NCBI RefSeq assembly: GCF_009299835.1
Contig: NZ_VKCZ01000019.1
Coordinates: 655,216-719,215, forward strand
Reading direction: 5' to 3'
Length of the DNA: 64,000 bases
From: Microlunatus speluncae
GTDB lineage: Bacteria > Actinomycetota > Actinomycetes > Propionibacteriales > Propionibacteriaceae
The notes below the pieces were generated by a model that was given only the letters and a program-made list of their open reading frames with translations, ran no database searches and had not been told where the DNA came from. This document shows, piece by piece, positions 15,956 to 25,422 of the stretch. The translations under genes were made by a program, and so were the position numbers. How positions within the stretch are numbered: the first letter of the stretch is position 1; each line of letters begins with the position of its first letter.

Positions 15956-16813
15956 TCAGGCTCCGATCAGGCGAAGGCGGGTGCGGGGATCGATGTACTC
16001 GTTGACGCTCGACATCAACAGGTACAGGCCGACGAACAGCACCATCGCCACCAGCACCGGGGCGCCGATCCACCACCAGACCCCGGCGACCAGCGCCTGG
16101 TGCTGGTTGGCCCAGTACAGGGAGGTGCCGAGGCTGGGCCGGCTCAGATCGGACAGCCCCAGCACACTCAGCGTGACCTCCATCCCCATCGACCACAGCA
16201 TGTTGTTGATCGAGGTCGCGAACACGATGGGCAGGACGAAGGGCAGGTGCTCGGCGATCATGATCCGCCACGACGGCGCCCCGCTGTAGGACGCCGTCCG
16301 GGTGAACGCGCGTTCCTTCAGGCTCAGCACCTGGGACCTGATCAGCCGGGCGTCCCAGGGCCAGCCGAACAGGCCGAGCAGCACCGCCAGGAGATAGATG
16401 TTGAGCTGGCCCTTGAACAGGAAGCCCAGCAAGATCAGGATCGGCAGCAGCGGCATCACCACGAACGAGTCGTTGATCGACATCAGCACCCGGTCGAGCC
16501 AGCCGCCCCGGTAGCCGGCGGCCAGGCCCACCGTGATCGCGATCACCCGGCTGATCAGCGCGGTCATCAGCCCGAGCAGCAGCGAGTTCCGGACCGCGAA
16601 GGTCATCCACCAGAACAGGTCCTGCCCGCGCGACGTCGTGCCGAACGGGTGCTCCAGCGACGGGCTGGAGTCCATGGCGACCACGAAGGTCTTGTCGGGT
16701 GAGTACGGCGAGACGAACGACACCAGCACCATCAGCAGAATCAGGCCGATCATCGCAAAGGCGAATCGGAACCGGACGTCGTACTTCAGCAGATCCCGGA
16801 CGATTTTGATCAT
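15956..16813 (-). CDS. ABC transporter permease (OppC/DppC type)
   Basis: A 285-residue membrane protein with about six hydrophobic helices, starting FAFAMIGLILLMVLVSFV. The EAA-type ATPase-contact loop lies around KERAFTRTASYSGAPSWRIM, and the N-terminal extracellular loop has the GTTSRGQDLFWWM motif of DppC permeases. It forms the channel together with the OppB-like partner seven bases upstream. Confidence 0.85.
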   Translation of the reverse strand: MIKIVRDLLKYDVRFRFAFAMIGLILLMVLVSFVSPYSPDKTFVVAMDSSPSLEHPFGTTSRGQDLFWWMTFAVRNSLLLGLMTALISRVIAITVGLAAGYRGGWLDRVLMSINDSFVVMPLLPILILLGFLFKGQLNIYLLAVLLGLFGWPWDARLIRSQVLSLKERAFTRTASYSGAPSWRIMIAEHLPFVLPIVFATSINNMLWSMGMEVTLSVLGLSDLSRPSLGTSLYWANQHQALVAGVWWWIGAPVLVAMVLFVGLYLLMSSVNEYIDPRTRLRLIGA

Positions 16814-16820
16814 GGCCGCC

Positions 16821-17831
16821 TCACTGGTGCCGGACGCGCGGATCGAGCAGCGGATAGAGGAGATCGATCACGAAGACGGCGGTCGCGACCCCGATGATCG
16901 AATAGAGGGTGATGCCCATCATCAGCGAATAGTCGTTGCGGAACACCGCCTGCAGGCTGAGCAGTCCGACGCCCGGGTAGCCGAAGACCACTTCCATGAT
17001 CAGGGCGCCGGAGAAGACCGTGCCGAGATCCATCCCCAGCCCGGTGATCTGCGGCAGCATCGCGTTCCGCGCGATGTAGTGCGGCAGCACCCGCTTCGGC
17101 GCGATGCCGGCCGTCTCGGCGTAGACGACGTAGTCCTCGGAGATCACGTTGCTGGTCAGCGCCTTCATGCCGACGAACCAGCCGCCGAAGCCGACCAGGA
17201 TCAGGGTCAGCGCGGGCAGTGCCGCGTGCCACAGGTAGTCGCCGATGAAGGCCGGCGTGAACCCCGGCCGGGCGCCCACGCTGTAGGCACCGCTGAACGG
17301 GAAGAGCGGCAGGATGTAGGCGAAGATGACGAGCAGAAGGATCGCGATGACGTAGTACGGGATCGGCCGGACCGCCTGGCTCGCGACGTCGACCACGCCG
17401 AGCAGCCGCTTCCGCGGGTAGTAGCTCGCCAGCACGCCGAACAGGTTTCCCAGCACCCAGGACAGCAGCGTGGCGGCGAGGACGATGGACAACGTCCACG
17501 GCATCGCCCGTCCGACCAGCTCGCTGACCGGGGTCGGGAAGCTCGACAGCGACGGTCCGAGATCACCCCGGAGCAGCCTGCCCCAGAACGCGAAATACTG
17601 CTGGAGCGGGCTTCCGGACAGGCCGTACATCTCGGTCAGCGAATCCCGCAGATGCTGGATGGCCTCCGGATCGATCGACGAGCCACTGCTGGTGATCAAG
17701 CCGATCTGCGACTCCACCGGACTGGTCGGCGAGAGTCGCGGAATGATGAAGGCCACGGTCACGCCGATGAAGATCACGACGAAGAACTGCACGATGCGGG
17801 GAATCAGATACCGGAGAAGGAATGTCCGCAC
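16821..17831 (-). CDS. ABC transporter permease (OppB/DppB type)
   Basis: A 336-residue membrane protein. GTG 17831 follows AAAGGAGGGG, so this start is preferred to an upstream in-frame ATG at 17879. The N-terminal helix IVQFFVVIFIGVTVAFII and the following R-L-S-P-x-x-P motif are typical of DppB. The ATPase-contact loop is near YAETAGIAPKRVLPHYIARN. It follows the binding-protein gene and precedes the OppC-like permease. Confidence 0.85.
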   Translation of the reverse strand: MRTFLLRYLIPRIVQFFVVIFIGVTVAFIIPRLSPTSPVESQIGLITSSGSSIDPEAIQHLRDSLTEMYGLSGSPLQQYFAFWGRLLRGDLGPSLSSFPTPVSELVGRAMPWTLSIVLAATLLSWVLGNLFGVLASYYPRKRLLGVVDVASQAVRPIPYYVIAILLLVIFAYILPLFPFSGAYSVGARPGFTPAFIGDYLWHAALPALTLILVGFGGWFVGMKALTSNVISEDYVVYAETAGIAPKRVLPHYIARNAMLPQITGLGMDLGTVFSGALIMEVVFGYPGVGLLSLQAVFRNDYSLMMGITLYSIIGVATAVFVIDLLYPLLDPRVRHQ

Positions 17832-17903
17832 TCGCCCCTCCTTTGGGGTTGGTGCTCCCGGGCCGGCCGACAGCGGCACCGGGAGCGGAGGTTGGGTCGA
17901 CGA

Positions 17904-19874
17904 TCAGCTCTTCGGTTTGATCCGGGTGAACATGTATTTCGTGTTGCCCCAGTTGGGCACGGGATTCGTGTAAGGGTCGGCCTTGGTGGGATAGCCGGTG
18001 AAGTACGTCGTGTCACAGACGGTGAACACGTTGTAGCTCATCATCGGGGTGACCGGCATCTCGGCCGCCGCGAGCTTGATGAACTCCTGGCCCAGCTCGA
18101 TCCCCTTGGGATCGTCGAAGTCCAGGCTCTGGATCTCGGTGATGATGCGATCCAGTTCGGGATGCTTCCAGCGCATCGTGTTCGAGCCGGTCGCACGCTT
18201 CCCGGACGGGACATAGAACCTCGAATGCCACGAGTTCAGGAAATAGAACAGGTCGGGATGGCCGCCCCAGGTCTCGATCGTCCAGCCGACCGCGGCCGAG
18301 TAGTCGCCCGGGCCGACCAGGTCGCCGGCATTGTCCCGGGCGTCGTGGCTCGCGTCGATGCCGAACTCGTTCCAGGACTCCACGACCATGCTCGCGGCGC
18401 GGTTCATCGTCGGATTGCTCTCGGCGGCGCTCAACAACGCGATCTTGAACGGCGAACCGTCGGGCAGGGCCCATTTGTCGCCCGACTTCTTCATCCCGGC
18501 CGCCAGCATCAGTTGCTCGGCGGCCGCCAGATCGTGCTTCCACCAGCCGCGACCGAGCGAGGTCTTGATCTGTGCCGGGTCGGTCGGGACAAGGTCGCCG
18601 AGGGATTTGCGCGCCTCCTCCGCGGCGCGATTGGACGCCTCGGGATCGAACGGCTTGTACGGGCTGCCGCCGACGTCGATGGTGAACTCGTTCAGCCACG
18701 ATTCCAGCGGGTCGAAGTAGTACTGGGGATACAGGCCCGTCGGCGGGACGTGGATCGCCGACAGCGTGGCCGCGCCGCGATAGGAGGCGAGGGACACGCG
18801 GACGATGTCGATCGCCAGGGTGAGCGCCCACCGCACTTCCTTGCGATCAAGGCCCGGCTTCTCGTTGTTGTAGATCACCATCGGCAGGGTGGGGTCCGGA
18901 TGGGCCCACGGGAAGCTGGGGAACCAGCCGACCGACGACTTGCTCTCCTTGGCGAGCTTGATCATTCCCTCGGGCGCGAGGTCGTGGATCACGTCGAGGT
19001 TGTGCTGGGTCTGGGCGATCACCCGCTTGTCGCTGGGGCCGGGTGCGGTGTACATGGCGTACTTCGGGCCGGGTTCGCCGATCAGCCCCATCGACGTCTT
19101 CTGCCAGTCCTCCCGCTTCTCCCACAGGTACCAGTTGCCGTTGGGATCGAAGTCCTTGATCTTGTACGCGCTCAGGCTGACCGGCGGATTGAACTTGAAG
19201 GCCAGCGGGTCGGACTGCTTTTCGAAGATGTGCTTGGGCATCATCCAGCACGCGGCCCAGCGGACCGTGAAGTAGGCATGGAAACGCGAGTTCGGTTGCT
19301 TGAGATTGAAGACCACCGTGTATTTGTCGGGCATCTCCATGCTGGCGACATTGCCCCGGAACTGTCCTGTGTAGGACCAGCCGTCATTGTTCATGTGCAG
19401 ATCGACCGTGTAGTGGAGATCCTCGGCGGTGAATTCGACCCCGTCGCTCCACATCAGGCCCTCGCGCAGTTTGACGGTCATCTGGGTGAATTCACTGTTG
19501 TAGACCGGCTTGTCCGCGGCACAGGCGTTGTCCCAGACGCCGTTCACCCCGGCGTCCGGATCGATGTACCACAGGGCGTCCAGGGCGATCTGCTGGAGCC
19601 CGGTCGAGGCCCCTGTGAATCCGGGCCGCCACCGGTTGAAGTCGTCCGGCGTGGTGATCCGGCCGGTCGGGTTCTCCAGGATCAGACAGTCCTTGCGCTG
19701 CACTCCCGGAGCGACTTCCTTCGTGCCGTCGGGCGGTGGGGCCTCCTCCCCGGGTGTCTGGCCGGGCCCCTGATTGGGAGCGCCGCGGTCGAGGTTGCAG
19801 GCGGCGAGTCCGGTGGTGGCGGCCGTGGCGGCCGCGGCCGCCAGGAAGCCGCGACGGGTGATCGGATGCATCAT
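17904..19874 (-). CDS. Extracellular solute-binding protein, family 5 (Tat lipoprotein)
   Basis: A 656-residue protein with a twin-arginine signal (TRRGFLAAAAATAATTGLAAC), so it is probably exported folded and lipid-anchored at that cysteine. The body is an SBP family 5 protein: MTVKLREGLMWSDGVEFTAE, then DLHYTVDLHMNN, FNLKQPNSRFHAYF, and EVRWALTLAIDI. Family 5 proteins bind peptides but also oligosaccharides; linkage to an arabinofuranosidase suggests an arabinose-containing oligosaccharide. Its start overlaps the end of the glycosidase gene. Confidence 0.85.
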   Translation of the reverse strand: MMHPITRRGFLAAAAATAATTGLAACNLDRGAPNQGPGQTPGEEAPPPDGTKEVAPGVQRKDCLILENPTGRITTPDDFNRWRPGFTGASTGLQQIALDALWYIDPDAGVNGVWDNACAADKPVYNSEFTQMTVKLREGLMWSDGVEFTAEDLHYTVDLHMNNDGWSYTGQFRGNVASMEMPDKYTVVFNLKQPNSRFHAYFTVRWAACWMMPKHIFEKQSDPLAFKFNPPVSLSAYKIKDFDPNGNWYLWEKREDWQKTSMGLIGEPGPKYAMYTAPGPSDKRVIAQTQHNLDVIHDLAPEGMIKLAKESKSSVGWFPSFPWAHPDPTLPMVIYNNEKPGLDRKEVRWALTLAIDIVRVSLASYRGAATLSAIHVPPTGLYPQYYFDPLESWLNEFTIDVGGSPYKPFDPEASNRAAEEARKSLGDLVPTDPAQIKTSLGRGWWKHDLAAAEQLMLAAGMKKSGDKWALPDGSPFKIALLSAAESNPTMNRAASMVVESWNEFGIDASHDARDNAGDLVGPGDYSAAVGWTIETWGGHPDLFYFLNSWHSRFYVPSGKRATGSNTMRWKHPELDRIITEIQSLDFDDPKGIELGQEFIKLAAAEMPVTPMMSYNVFTVCDTTYFTGYPTKADPYTNPVPNWGNTKYMFTRIKPKS

Positions 19875-21418
19875 CGTTGGTCCTCCGATTCGGATGAGTT
19901 GGTGCGACCGGTCACGAACCGGACCGTGACAAAGGAATGGGCCGGGATCGTGACCGTGAGGGTGTGCTGGGACAGGCTGACGCCGTCGTACGGGGCGGGC
20001 GCGACGGCCTCGGGCGCGTCACGGGTGTTGTGGGCCTGCGGGGTGTCGGCGTGCAGGATCCGGGCGGAGACATCGGACGGGGCTCCTCCGCGCAGGTCGT
20101 ACGCCACGGTGTGTTCGGCGTCGGGGTCGAGGTTGGTCAGCGAGATCAGCGCGTGCCCGCCCTTGGTCGTCGCCGTCGTCGTGATCAGCGGCACCGTGCG
20201 GTCGTCGTGCTGAGCCGTCGGGGTGGCATCGAGCAGGTGGACATCGAGCCGAGCGGCATCGTGATGATCTTTGTTCATCTCGAAGACGTGATAGGTCGGC
20301 GTCTTGATCAACACGTCATCGGCGGTCAGCAGCATCGCCTGCAGGACGTTCACGGTCTGCGCGATGTTGGCCATGATCAACCGCTCGGCGTTGCGGTGGA
20401 ACGCGTCGAAGTGCAGGCCGGCTATCAGAGCGTCCCGGAGGGCGTTCTGCTGGTAGAGGAAGCGGGGATTGGTGCCCGGTTCGACCGCCCACCAGGTGCC
20501 CCATTCGTCCAGCACGAGGCCGATCCGGCCCTCCGGATCGTAGACGTCCATGACGTTGCTGTGCCGTTCGATCATGGTCTCGACCCGCCAAGCGTTGGCC
20601 AACGACTCGAGATACTCGTCGCCGCTGAAGTCGATGGCACTGCCGTGCTTGCGGTTCGTCAGACCGGTGTAGAAGTGGAACGAGACGGCGTCGAAGTAGT
20701 GCTTCGGATTGCAACCGCAGCCGTAGTCGCCCATGGTCTGCATCAACGACTGGGTCCACGCGTAGTCGTCGCTGCGCGCACCGGAGGCGATCTTGTACAG
20801 CACGTTGCCGTCGTGGTTGCGGCAGTAGGTGGAGTATTGGCGGGCGAGATCGGCGAAGTAGTCGCCGCGCATGTTGCCGCCGCAGCCCCAGGTCTCGTTG
20901 CCGATGCCCCAGAACTTGACCCGCCACGGGTCCGGCTGCCCGTTCGCGCGGCGCAGGCTCGACATCGGCGCCTCGCCGCCGCGGGTCAGGTATTCGACCC
21001 ATTCGGCCATCTCGCGCACGGTGCCCGAGCCGACGTTGCCGCTGATGTAAGGCTCGGTGTCGAGCTGCGCGCACAGGTCCATGAACTCGTGCGTGCCGAA
21101 GCTGTTGTCCTCGACCACGTCGCCCCAGTGGGTGTTCACCATCGACGGCCGGTCCGCGCGCGGCCCGATCCCGTCGCGCCAGTGGTACTCGTCGGCGAAA
21201 CAGCCGCCGGGCCAGCGCAGATTCGGGATCGCGATGCCCCGCAGCGCCTCGACGATGTCGGTCCGGATGCCCCGGACGTTCGGGATGGGGGAGTCCTCCC
21301 CGACCCAGATGCCGCCGTAGATGCAGGCTCCGAGGTGCTCGGCGAAGTGGCCGTACAGGTGCCGGCTGACGACGGGTCCGGCCACGTCGAGATTGATCAC
21401 GGCGCGTAACGGGGACAC
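19871..21418 (-). CDS. Alpha-L-arabinofuranosidase, GH51
   Basis: A 515-residue cytoplasmic glycosidase of family 51. The start region has HLYGHFAEHLG, then NLRWPGGCFADEYHW. The acid/base glutamate lies in KFWGIGNETWGCGGNM (about residue 175) and the nucleophile in GLVLDEWGTWW (about residue 305). The C-terminal beta-domain follows. No signal peptide is visible, so it should act on short oligosaccharides imported by the adjacent ABC transporter. It is the first gene of a six-gene operon and is divergent from a LacI regulator. Confidence 0.9.
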   Translation of the reverse strand: MSPLRAVINLDVAGPVVSRHLYGHFAEHLGACIYGGIWVGEDSPIPNVRGIRTDIVEALRGIAIPNLRWPGGCFADEYHWRDGIGPRADRPSMVNTHWGDVVEDNSFGTHEFMDLCAQLDTEPYISGNVGSGTVREMAEWVEYLTRGGEAPMSSLRRANGQPDPWRVKFWGIGNETWGCGGNMRGDYFADLARQYSTYCRNHDGNVLYKIASGARSDDYAWTQSLMQTMGDYGCGCNPKHYFDAVSFHFYTGLTNRKHGSAIDFSGDEYLESLANAWRVETMIERHSNVMDVYDPEGRIGLVLDEWGTWWAVEPGTNPRFLYQQNALRDALIAGLHFDAFHRNAERLIMANIAQTVNVLQAMLLTADDVLIKTPTYHVFEMNKDHHDAARLDVHLLDATPTAQHDDRTVPLITTTATTKGGHALISLTNLDPDAEHTVAYDLRGGAPSDVSARILHADTPQAHNTRDAPEAVAPAPYDGVSLSQHTLTVTIPAHSFVTVRFVTGRTNSSESEDQR

Positions 21419-21452
21419 AGATTCTCCTCAGGGGTGGACGTGACGGACAGAA

Positions 21453-21487
21453 ATGGCCCTGGATCGGGCTTCGCTTATAGTCGAGTC
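21453..21487 (+). promoter_or_regulatory. Leaderless promoter of the LacI gene
   Basis: TATAGT at 21476-21481 lies six bases before the GTG start at 21488. This is the spacing of a leaderless actinobacterial transcript. The -35 region (around 21454) is weak (TGGCCC). Confidence 0.45.
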
Positions 21488-22480
21488 GTGACAGCGATGG
21501 CGGACGTTGCTCGTCGGGCGGGCGTTTCGACGATGACCGTTTCGCACGTGATCAACGGGCATCGGAACGTGCGGGACGAGACGAAGGCTCGAGTGCTGGC
21601 CGCAATCGCCGAACTCGACTACCAGCCGAACCTGGCCGCCCGGGCGCTCCGACGTGGCCGGGTGGGTGCGATCGGGCTCGCCGTCGGCCACATCGAGCAC
21701 GCCTACAACGCCAACCTCGCCCGCACCGTGACCGCCCAGGCTTCGGCTCTCGGCTACCACGTCGCGATCGAGGCGACGGGCGGCCATCTGGACGGCGAGG
21801 TGGCCACCTGGCAGCGGTCGCCCGTGTTCTACGACGGCTTGTTGATCAACGCCAGCCAGCTCGAGCGACTGCCGGATGGAGTGCGCGCCGACTTCCCGGT
21901 GGTGTTTCTCGGCGAGAGCATGTCCGACCCCGCTGTTGATCACGTGGCGATGGCGAACGTCGACGGAATTCGCCTGGCCACCCAACACCTGCTCGACCGG
22001 GGTTGCCGACGGATCGCGATGGCGGGCGGAAGCATGACGACCCTGCGCATGGTCACCCTGCGCACCGAAGGTTATGTCAGCGCCCTGACCTGCGCCGGGC
22101 TGCCGATCGACCCGGCGCTCATCGTCCGGACCGCCGACGCCCCGCCGCACACGATGGGGGCGGCCACGGTGGCCACCTTGGTCGCGGCCGGCACCCCCTT
22201 CGACGGAGTCGTCTGCACGACCGACAGCGTTGCGCACGGTGTGCTTCGGGGACTGGCCGACGCCGGTCTCGACTGCCCGCGGGACGTGCGGGTGATCGGC
22301 TTCGACAACCTCTCCGACTCCAACTACTCCGTGCCCAGCCTGACCTCGATCGACCCCCACGACGACGACCTCGTGGCCGCGGCGCTCGGCATGCTGATCG
22401 AGCGCATGGACGGCTTCGCCGGCCCCGGCAGGAGCATCACCGGGGCATGCTCGCTCATCGAGCGAGAGTCCACAGTCTGA
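21488..22480 (+). CDS. LacI-family transcriptional regulator
   Basis: About 330 residues from GTG 21488 (ATG 21497 is possible). The LacI helix-turn-helix is clear: MADVARRAGVSTMTVSHVIN and the hinge helix NLAARALRRGR. The C-terminal periplasmic-binding-like sensor follows (GAIGLAVGHIEHAYN, GCRRIAMAGG, IGFDNLSDSNYSVPSLTSID). It is divergent from the GH51 operon and most likely represses it until an arabinoside or related sugar binds. No clear LacI operator was found in the 69-bp gap. Confidence 0.85.
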   Translation: MTAMADVARRAGVSTMTVSHVINGHRNVRDETKARVLAAIAELDYQPNLAARALRRGRVGAIGLAVGHIEHAYNANLARTVTAQASALGYHVAIEATGGHLDGEVATWQRSPVFYDGLLINASQLERLPDGVRADFPVVFLGESMSDPAVDHVAMANVDGIRLATQHLLDRGCRRIAMAGGSMTTLRMVTLRTEGYVSALTCAGLPIDPALIVRTADAPPHTMGAATVATLVAAGTPFDGVVCTTDSVAHGVLRGLADAGLDCPRDVRVIGFDNLSDSNYSVPSLTSIDPHDDDLVAAALGMLIERMDGFAGPGRSITGACSLIERESTV

Positions 22481-22521
22481 CTCCGTCGTCTGCCCCGTCA
22501 TTGGCGCCCGACTTCCTTCTT

Positions 22522-22533
22522 TGTATCGATACA
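22522..22533. promoter_or_regulatory. Perfect palindrome TGTATCGATACA downstream of lacI
   Basis: TGTATCGATACA is self-complementary and is extended by imperfect flanks (CTTCTT on the left, CAGAAAG on the right). It lies about 40 bp after the LacI stop in a region without genes. It could be a regulator site or a weak terminator. Confidence 0.3.
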
Positions 22534-23538
22534 CAGAAAGCGGTTGCACCGACTCTAAAGGACGCGTCGCCCGAGTGGAAGGGACCGCGTCCGACTTCTC
22601 CCGGGCCTCCGGGCTTCGGACCCGGAGTCCGGGGTGGTTTCTACGGTTGTGCTCGGGTTCGGCCGGACTTACCGACCGGCATTAATCGATCTTCATGGTG
22701 TTCGTACGCCCGTTGTGCGGACCGGCCCTGCATTGTTCGGACATGGGGGAGAGGCCTTCGCCGGCTGTCGAAACAAATTTGACGAAGCGCCTGTTCGCGC
22801 GCCGAATGTCGACTACACTCGCCAGCACTTGGGCACCGATCACGGTTGGGACTACCTGCGACCAAGACCGGTGCTCGAGAATTCGCCTCTTCCACGACGG
22901 GGGCGGAAATCGGCGATTTCGCACCACGAGCTGATCACTGGCCGATGCCAGCAGTTTGGCAAGGCGCTCGACCCGGATTCTCTTTGTCGAGCGCCTTGCG
23001 TGGCCGGCGCCCCACCTCTCCTGCAGATCGGTCGGTCGCTTTCGTCGTCTTTGTTCGGACAATAAGTCACAGGGCCCACTTTGGTAACGCCGCAAGGGCC
23101 CGGATCGTCGCGTTATCTGAGAGCGCTCAGCTTCGCCGGGTCGCAGCCGGGCGGTCTGCCGGGTCCTTGAATCGGGCGGCCAGAATCCCTGTAATGAAAC
23201 AGAACTGGACTCTGATCAGGCCGGGAGGGCGAGCCGTGGCCGATCCTTGTTGATCATGATCCAAGGGTGCGACGGGCGGTTCCTGAGAAGAATTTATAAC
23301 GAATTGATAACGGCCGCGAGACTGGCTTGCTGCCCCGAGTGGGTACCGATACGTTCATCCGGGAAGGCCCACCAGTTGAGTTCAAAGCCTGGGGGGGCCA
23401 CGGAAAACCGGGGGCCTTCGAAATCACTGTCTTGGGGGAAATGGCGGAGTCCTCGCAATGCTGCGACGTGCTCCCGTCCTGAGACAGCCGTTAAGGGATT
23501 TCCATCGTGGGGAATTCCTGTATCAGGTAGGGAGAAAC
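22534..23538. other. Gene-poor 1-kb stretch upstream of the wall-protein gene
   Basis: I see no gene I can support here: short open frames on both strands show no domain, no good ribosome site and no family match. The stretch is less GC-rich than its surroundings, especially around 23290-23310 (TTTATAACGAATTGATAACG), and homopurine runs occur near 23390-23440. The last 300 bases probably contain the promoter and a long leader of the wall-protein gene. No riboswitch class could be matched by eye. Confidence 0.4.
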
Positions 23539-25305
23539 ATGTCGCGAAAGTGGCGCGTTAGCACGCGTCTGGCTGCAGCTGCCGTGGCTGCCGGATCGGT
23601 GTTGTCCTTTTGGGCCATCACTCCGGCGTCCGCACTGCCGACTGATCGGGCGGAGGCGGAGGGTCGTTTCCTGAGCGCTTCCGGTGCACTCGATCTCGAT
23701 GACATCGCCGCACTCAAGCCGGTTTACCGCGGTGACTCGAGCAACAACGACCCGGCCGTCGAAAAGAACAACCTCCAGGCCGAACTGCTGGACTCCATCG
23801 ACCTCGATGTCATCGGCCCTGATGGCGAAGGCTCGTTGGGTAGTGGTGGTGATCTGCTCGGCGCCGGCGTGGTCGGGCAGTACGCGAAGGCGGAGAAGGA
23901 CGGCGTGCCGTTCGCCTCTTCCGGCGCGATCAACGACGACGGCGCGATCGAGCTGGCCGGCGACGATGATGAGGGCAAGGCCGAGGACAACGCGTTCATC
24001 GACCTGACCGATTTCCTGGTCGACAACGACTTGGACGACCTGGTGGCCCAGGCCCGGCTCGAGGTGGGCGCTCTCTCCGCGACCGCCACGTACGACGAGA
24101 ACGGCGACCCGGTCGGCGACTACCAGGTCGGTGACGTGAAGCTGGTCCTGGACGTCACGCTGCTCGACGAGCTCGACCTCGGTGATCTGCTCGACGACCT
24201 CGGTCTGTCCGACGAGGACGGCGACGGCGTGCTCAACCTGGCGGCGGCAGAAGAGGGCGATGATCGCGACCTCGGCGAACTGCTGACCGGCGACGACGGC
24301 GCGGTGTCGATCGATCTCAACGAGGGCGAGATCATCGTCGACCTCGAGGAGTTGATCAAGTCCAAGGGTGGCGACTACGCCAAGGGTCTGAACGAGCTGC
24401 CGGCGAACACCGAGCTCATCGATGGTGATCTGCTGGAGGCCGCCCTGCAGGGCGCCGGCAACACGGTCGAGAAGCTGCTCAACGAACTGCTGGGCGAGGA
24501 TCTGCTGGATCTGGATCTGCTCGGGAGTGATTCGGGTCTGCTCGACGACCTGATCGGCAAGGACGGTGTGATCGATCTGGGTGACGACCTGTTCGACTCC
24601 ATCTCCGAGAACGTCCTGTCGGTCAAGGCCAACGTGCAGGAGAACCCGGGCGAGTTCACCGATCCGCGGGCGACCGGGGAGTCGGAGGACGAGGGTGAGG
24701 GCATCCTGTCCGCTGCCGCCACCACCGAGGGCTCCTTCACGCAGCGCGCGCTGAAGATCACCGTGCTCCCGGACGAGAGCGGTGACGACGAGGACGCGCT
24801 CGCCGTCGTCAATCTGGCCTCGGCCACGGTCCGCCAGGCCGATGACAACTCGTCGGTCGACGACGATGCTGCTGCTGACGATGACGCTGCTGCCGATGAT
24901 GACGCTGCTGCCGATGATGACGCTGCTGCCGATGATGACGCTGCTGCTGATGATGACGCTGCTGCCGATGATGACGCTGCTGCCGATGATGACGCTGCTG
25001 CTGACGATGACGCTGCTGCCGATGATGACGCTGCTGCCGATGATGACGCTGCTGCTGACGATGACGCTGCTGCCGATGATGACGCTGCTGCTGACGATGA
25101 CGCTGCTGCCGATGATGACGCCGCTGCTGATGACGATGCTGCTGCCGACTACGCGGCCGCTGCTGATGGTGGCGATGGTGAGCTGCCGAACACCGGCTCC
25201 AACCTGCCTGTCGGCCTGCTGGCCGGGGCCGGGGCCCTGGTGCTCGCCGGTGGTACGACCGCTGTGGTCGGCCGCCTCCGGCGCAACGGCGGATCAGCCC
25301 TCTGA
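23539..25305 (+). CDS. LPXTG-anchored surface protein, choice-of-anchor G type, with 16 tandem DDDAAA repeats
   Basis: A 588-residue exported protein. ATG 23539 follows AGGTAGGGAG. It has a signal peptide (ending TPASALP), a 400-residue acidic body starting EGRFLSASGALDLDDIAALK that resembles the choice-of-anchor G family, an Asp/Ala repeat tract, and a sortase signal: ELPNTG, a hydrophobic helix (LLAGAGALVLAGG) and a basic tail (RLRRNG). It should be covalently fixed to peptidoglycan by a sortase not in this window. The repeat tract probably acts as a stiff, very acidic wall-spanning stalk. The function of the body is unknown. Confidence 0.85.
   Translation: MSRKWRVSTRLAAAAVAAGSVLSFWAITPASALPTDRAEAEGRFLSASGALDLDDIAALKPVYRGDSSNNDPAVEKNNLQAELLDSIDLDVIGPDGEGSLGSGGDLLGAGVVGQYAKAEKDGVPFASSGAINDDGAIELAGDDDEGKAEDNAFIDLTDFLVDNDLDDLVAQARLEVGALSATATYDENGDPVGDYQVGDVKLVLDVTLLDELDLGDLLDDLGLSDEDGDGVLNLAAAEEGDDRDLGELLTGDDGAVSIDLNEGEIIVDLEELIKSKGGDYAKGLNELPANTELIDGDLLEAALQGAGNTVEKLLNELLGEDLLDLDLLGSDSGLLDDLIGKDGVIDLGDDLFDSISENVLSVKANVQENPGEFTDPRATGESEDEGEGILSAAATTEGSFTQRALKITVLPDESGDDEDALAVVNLASATVRQADDNSSVDDDAAADDDAAADDDAAADDDAAADDDAAADDDAAADDDAAADDDAAADDDAAADDDAAADDDAAADDDAAADDDAAADDDAAADDDAAADDDAAADYAAAADGGDGELPNTGSNLPVGLLAGAGALVLAGGTTAVVGRLRRNGGSAL
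24859..25146 (+). repeat. 18-bp coding tandem repeat, 16 copies
   Basis: Sixteen consecutive 18-bp units (GATGATGACGCTGCTGCC and close variants) encode DDDAAA. Copies differ only at third positions (C/T), which indicates recent expansion by slippage or recombination. The tract is directly followed by a degenerate unit DYAAAA. Confidence 0.9.
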
Positions 25306-25345
25306 GCTCGATCTGGGCATGATCATCATCACTAGCTGATCAACG

Positions 25346-25384
25346 GATTCGGCTCCTCGTACCTTGGGTGCGAGGGGCCGAATC
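25346..25384. terminator. Bidirectional hairpin terminator
   Basis: GATTCGGCTCCTCG and CGAGGGGCCGAATC form a stem of about 14 pairs around a short loop, followed on the plus strand by TCTTTG. It lies between the convergent wall-protein and ROK genes. Confidence 0.65.
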
Positions 25385-25422
25385 TCTTTGTCAGAACTGA
25401 TCGCCCGGTGGCGCGCAGCCCC

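Noticed and set aside
16533..20213. Very long open frame on the plus strand (over 1200 codons) antisense to the Opp importer genes
   Set aside because: It mirrors minus-strand genes with clear domains; its composition (arginine, histidine, glutamine-rich low complexity) is a GC-bias artefact.
19937..21409. Plus-strand frame opposite the GH51 gene
   Set aside because: Val/Arg/Gly-rich low-complexity translation; the GH51 gene on the minus strand has all catalytic motifs.
23240..23538. Possible riboswitch (c-di-AMP or c-di-GMP type) in the leader of the wall-protein gene
   Set aside because: I could not align the conserved cores of either class by eye.
24859..25146. Regular repeat array that could be mistaken for CRISPR
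   Set aside because: Units are 18 bp, contiguous, without spacers, and encode DDDAAA within one gene.
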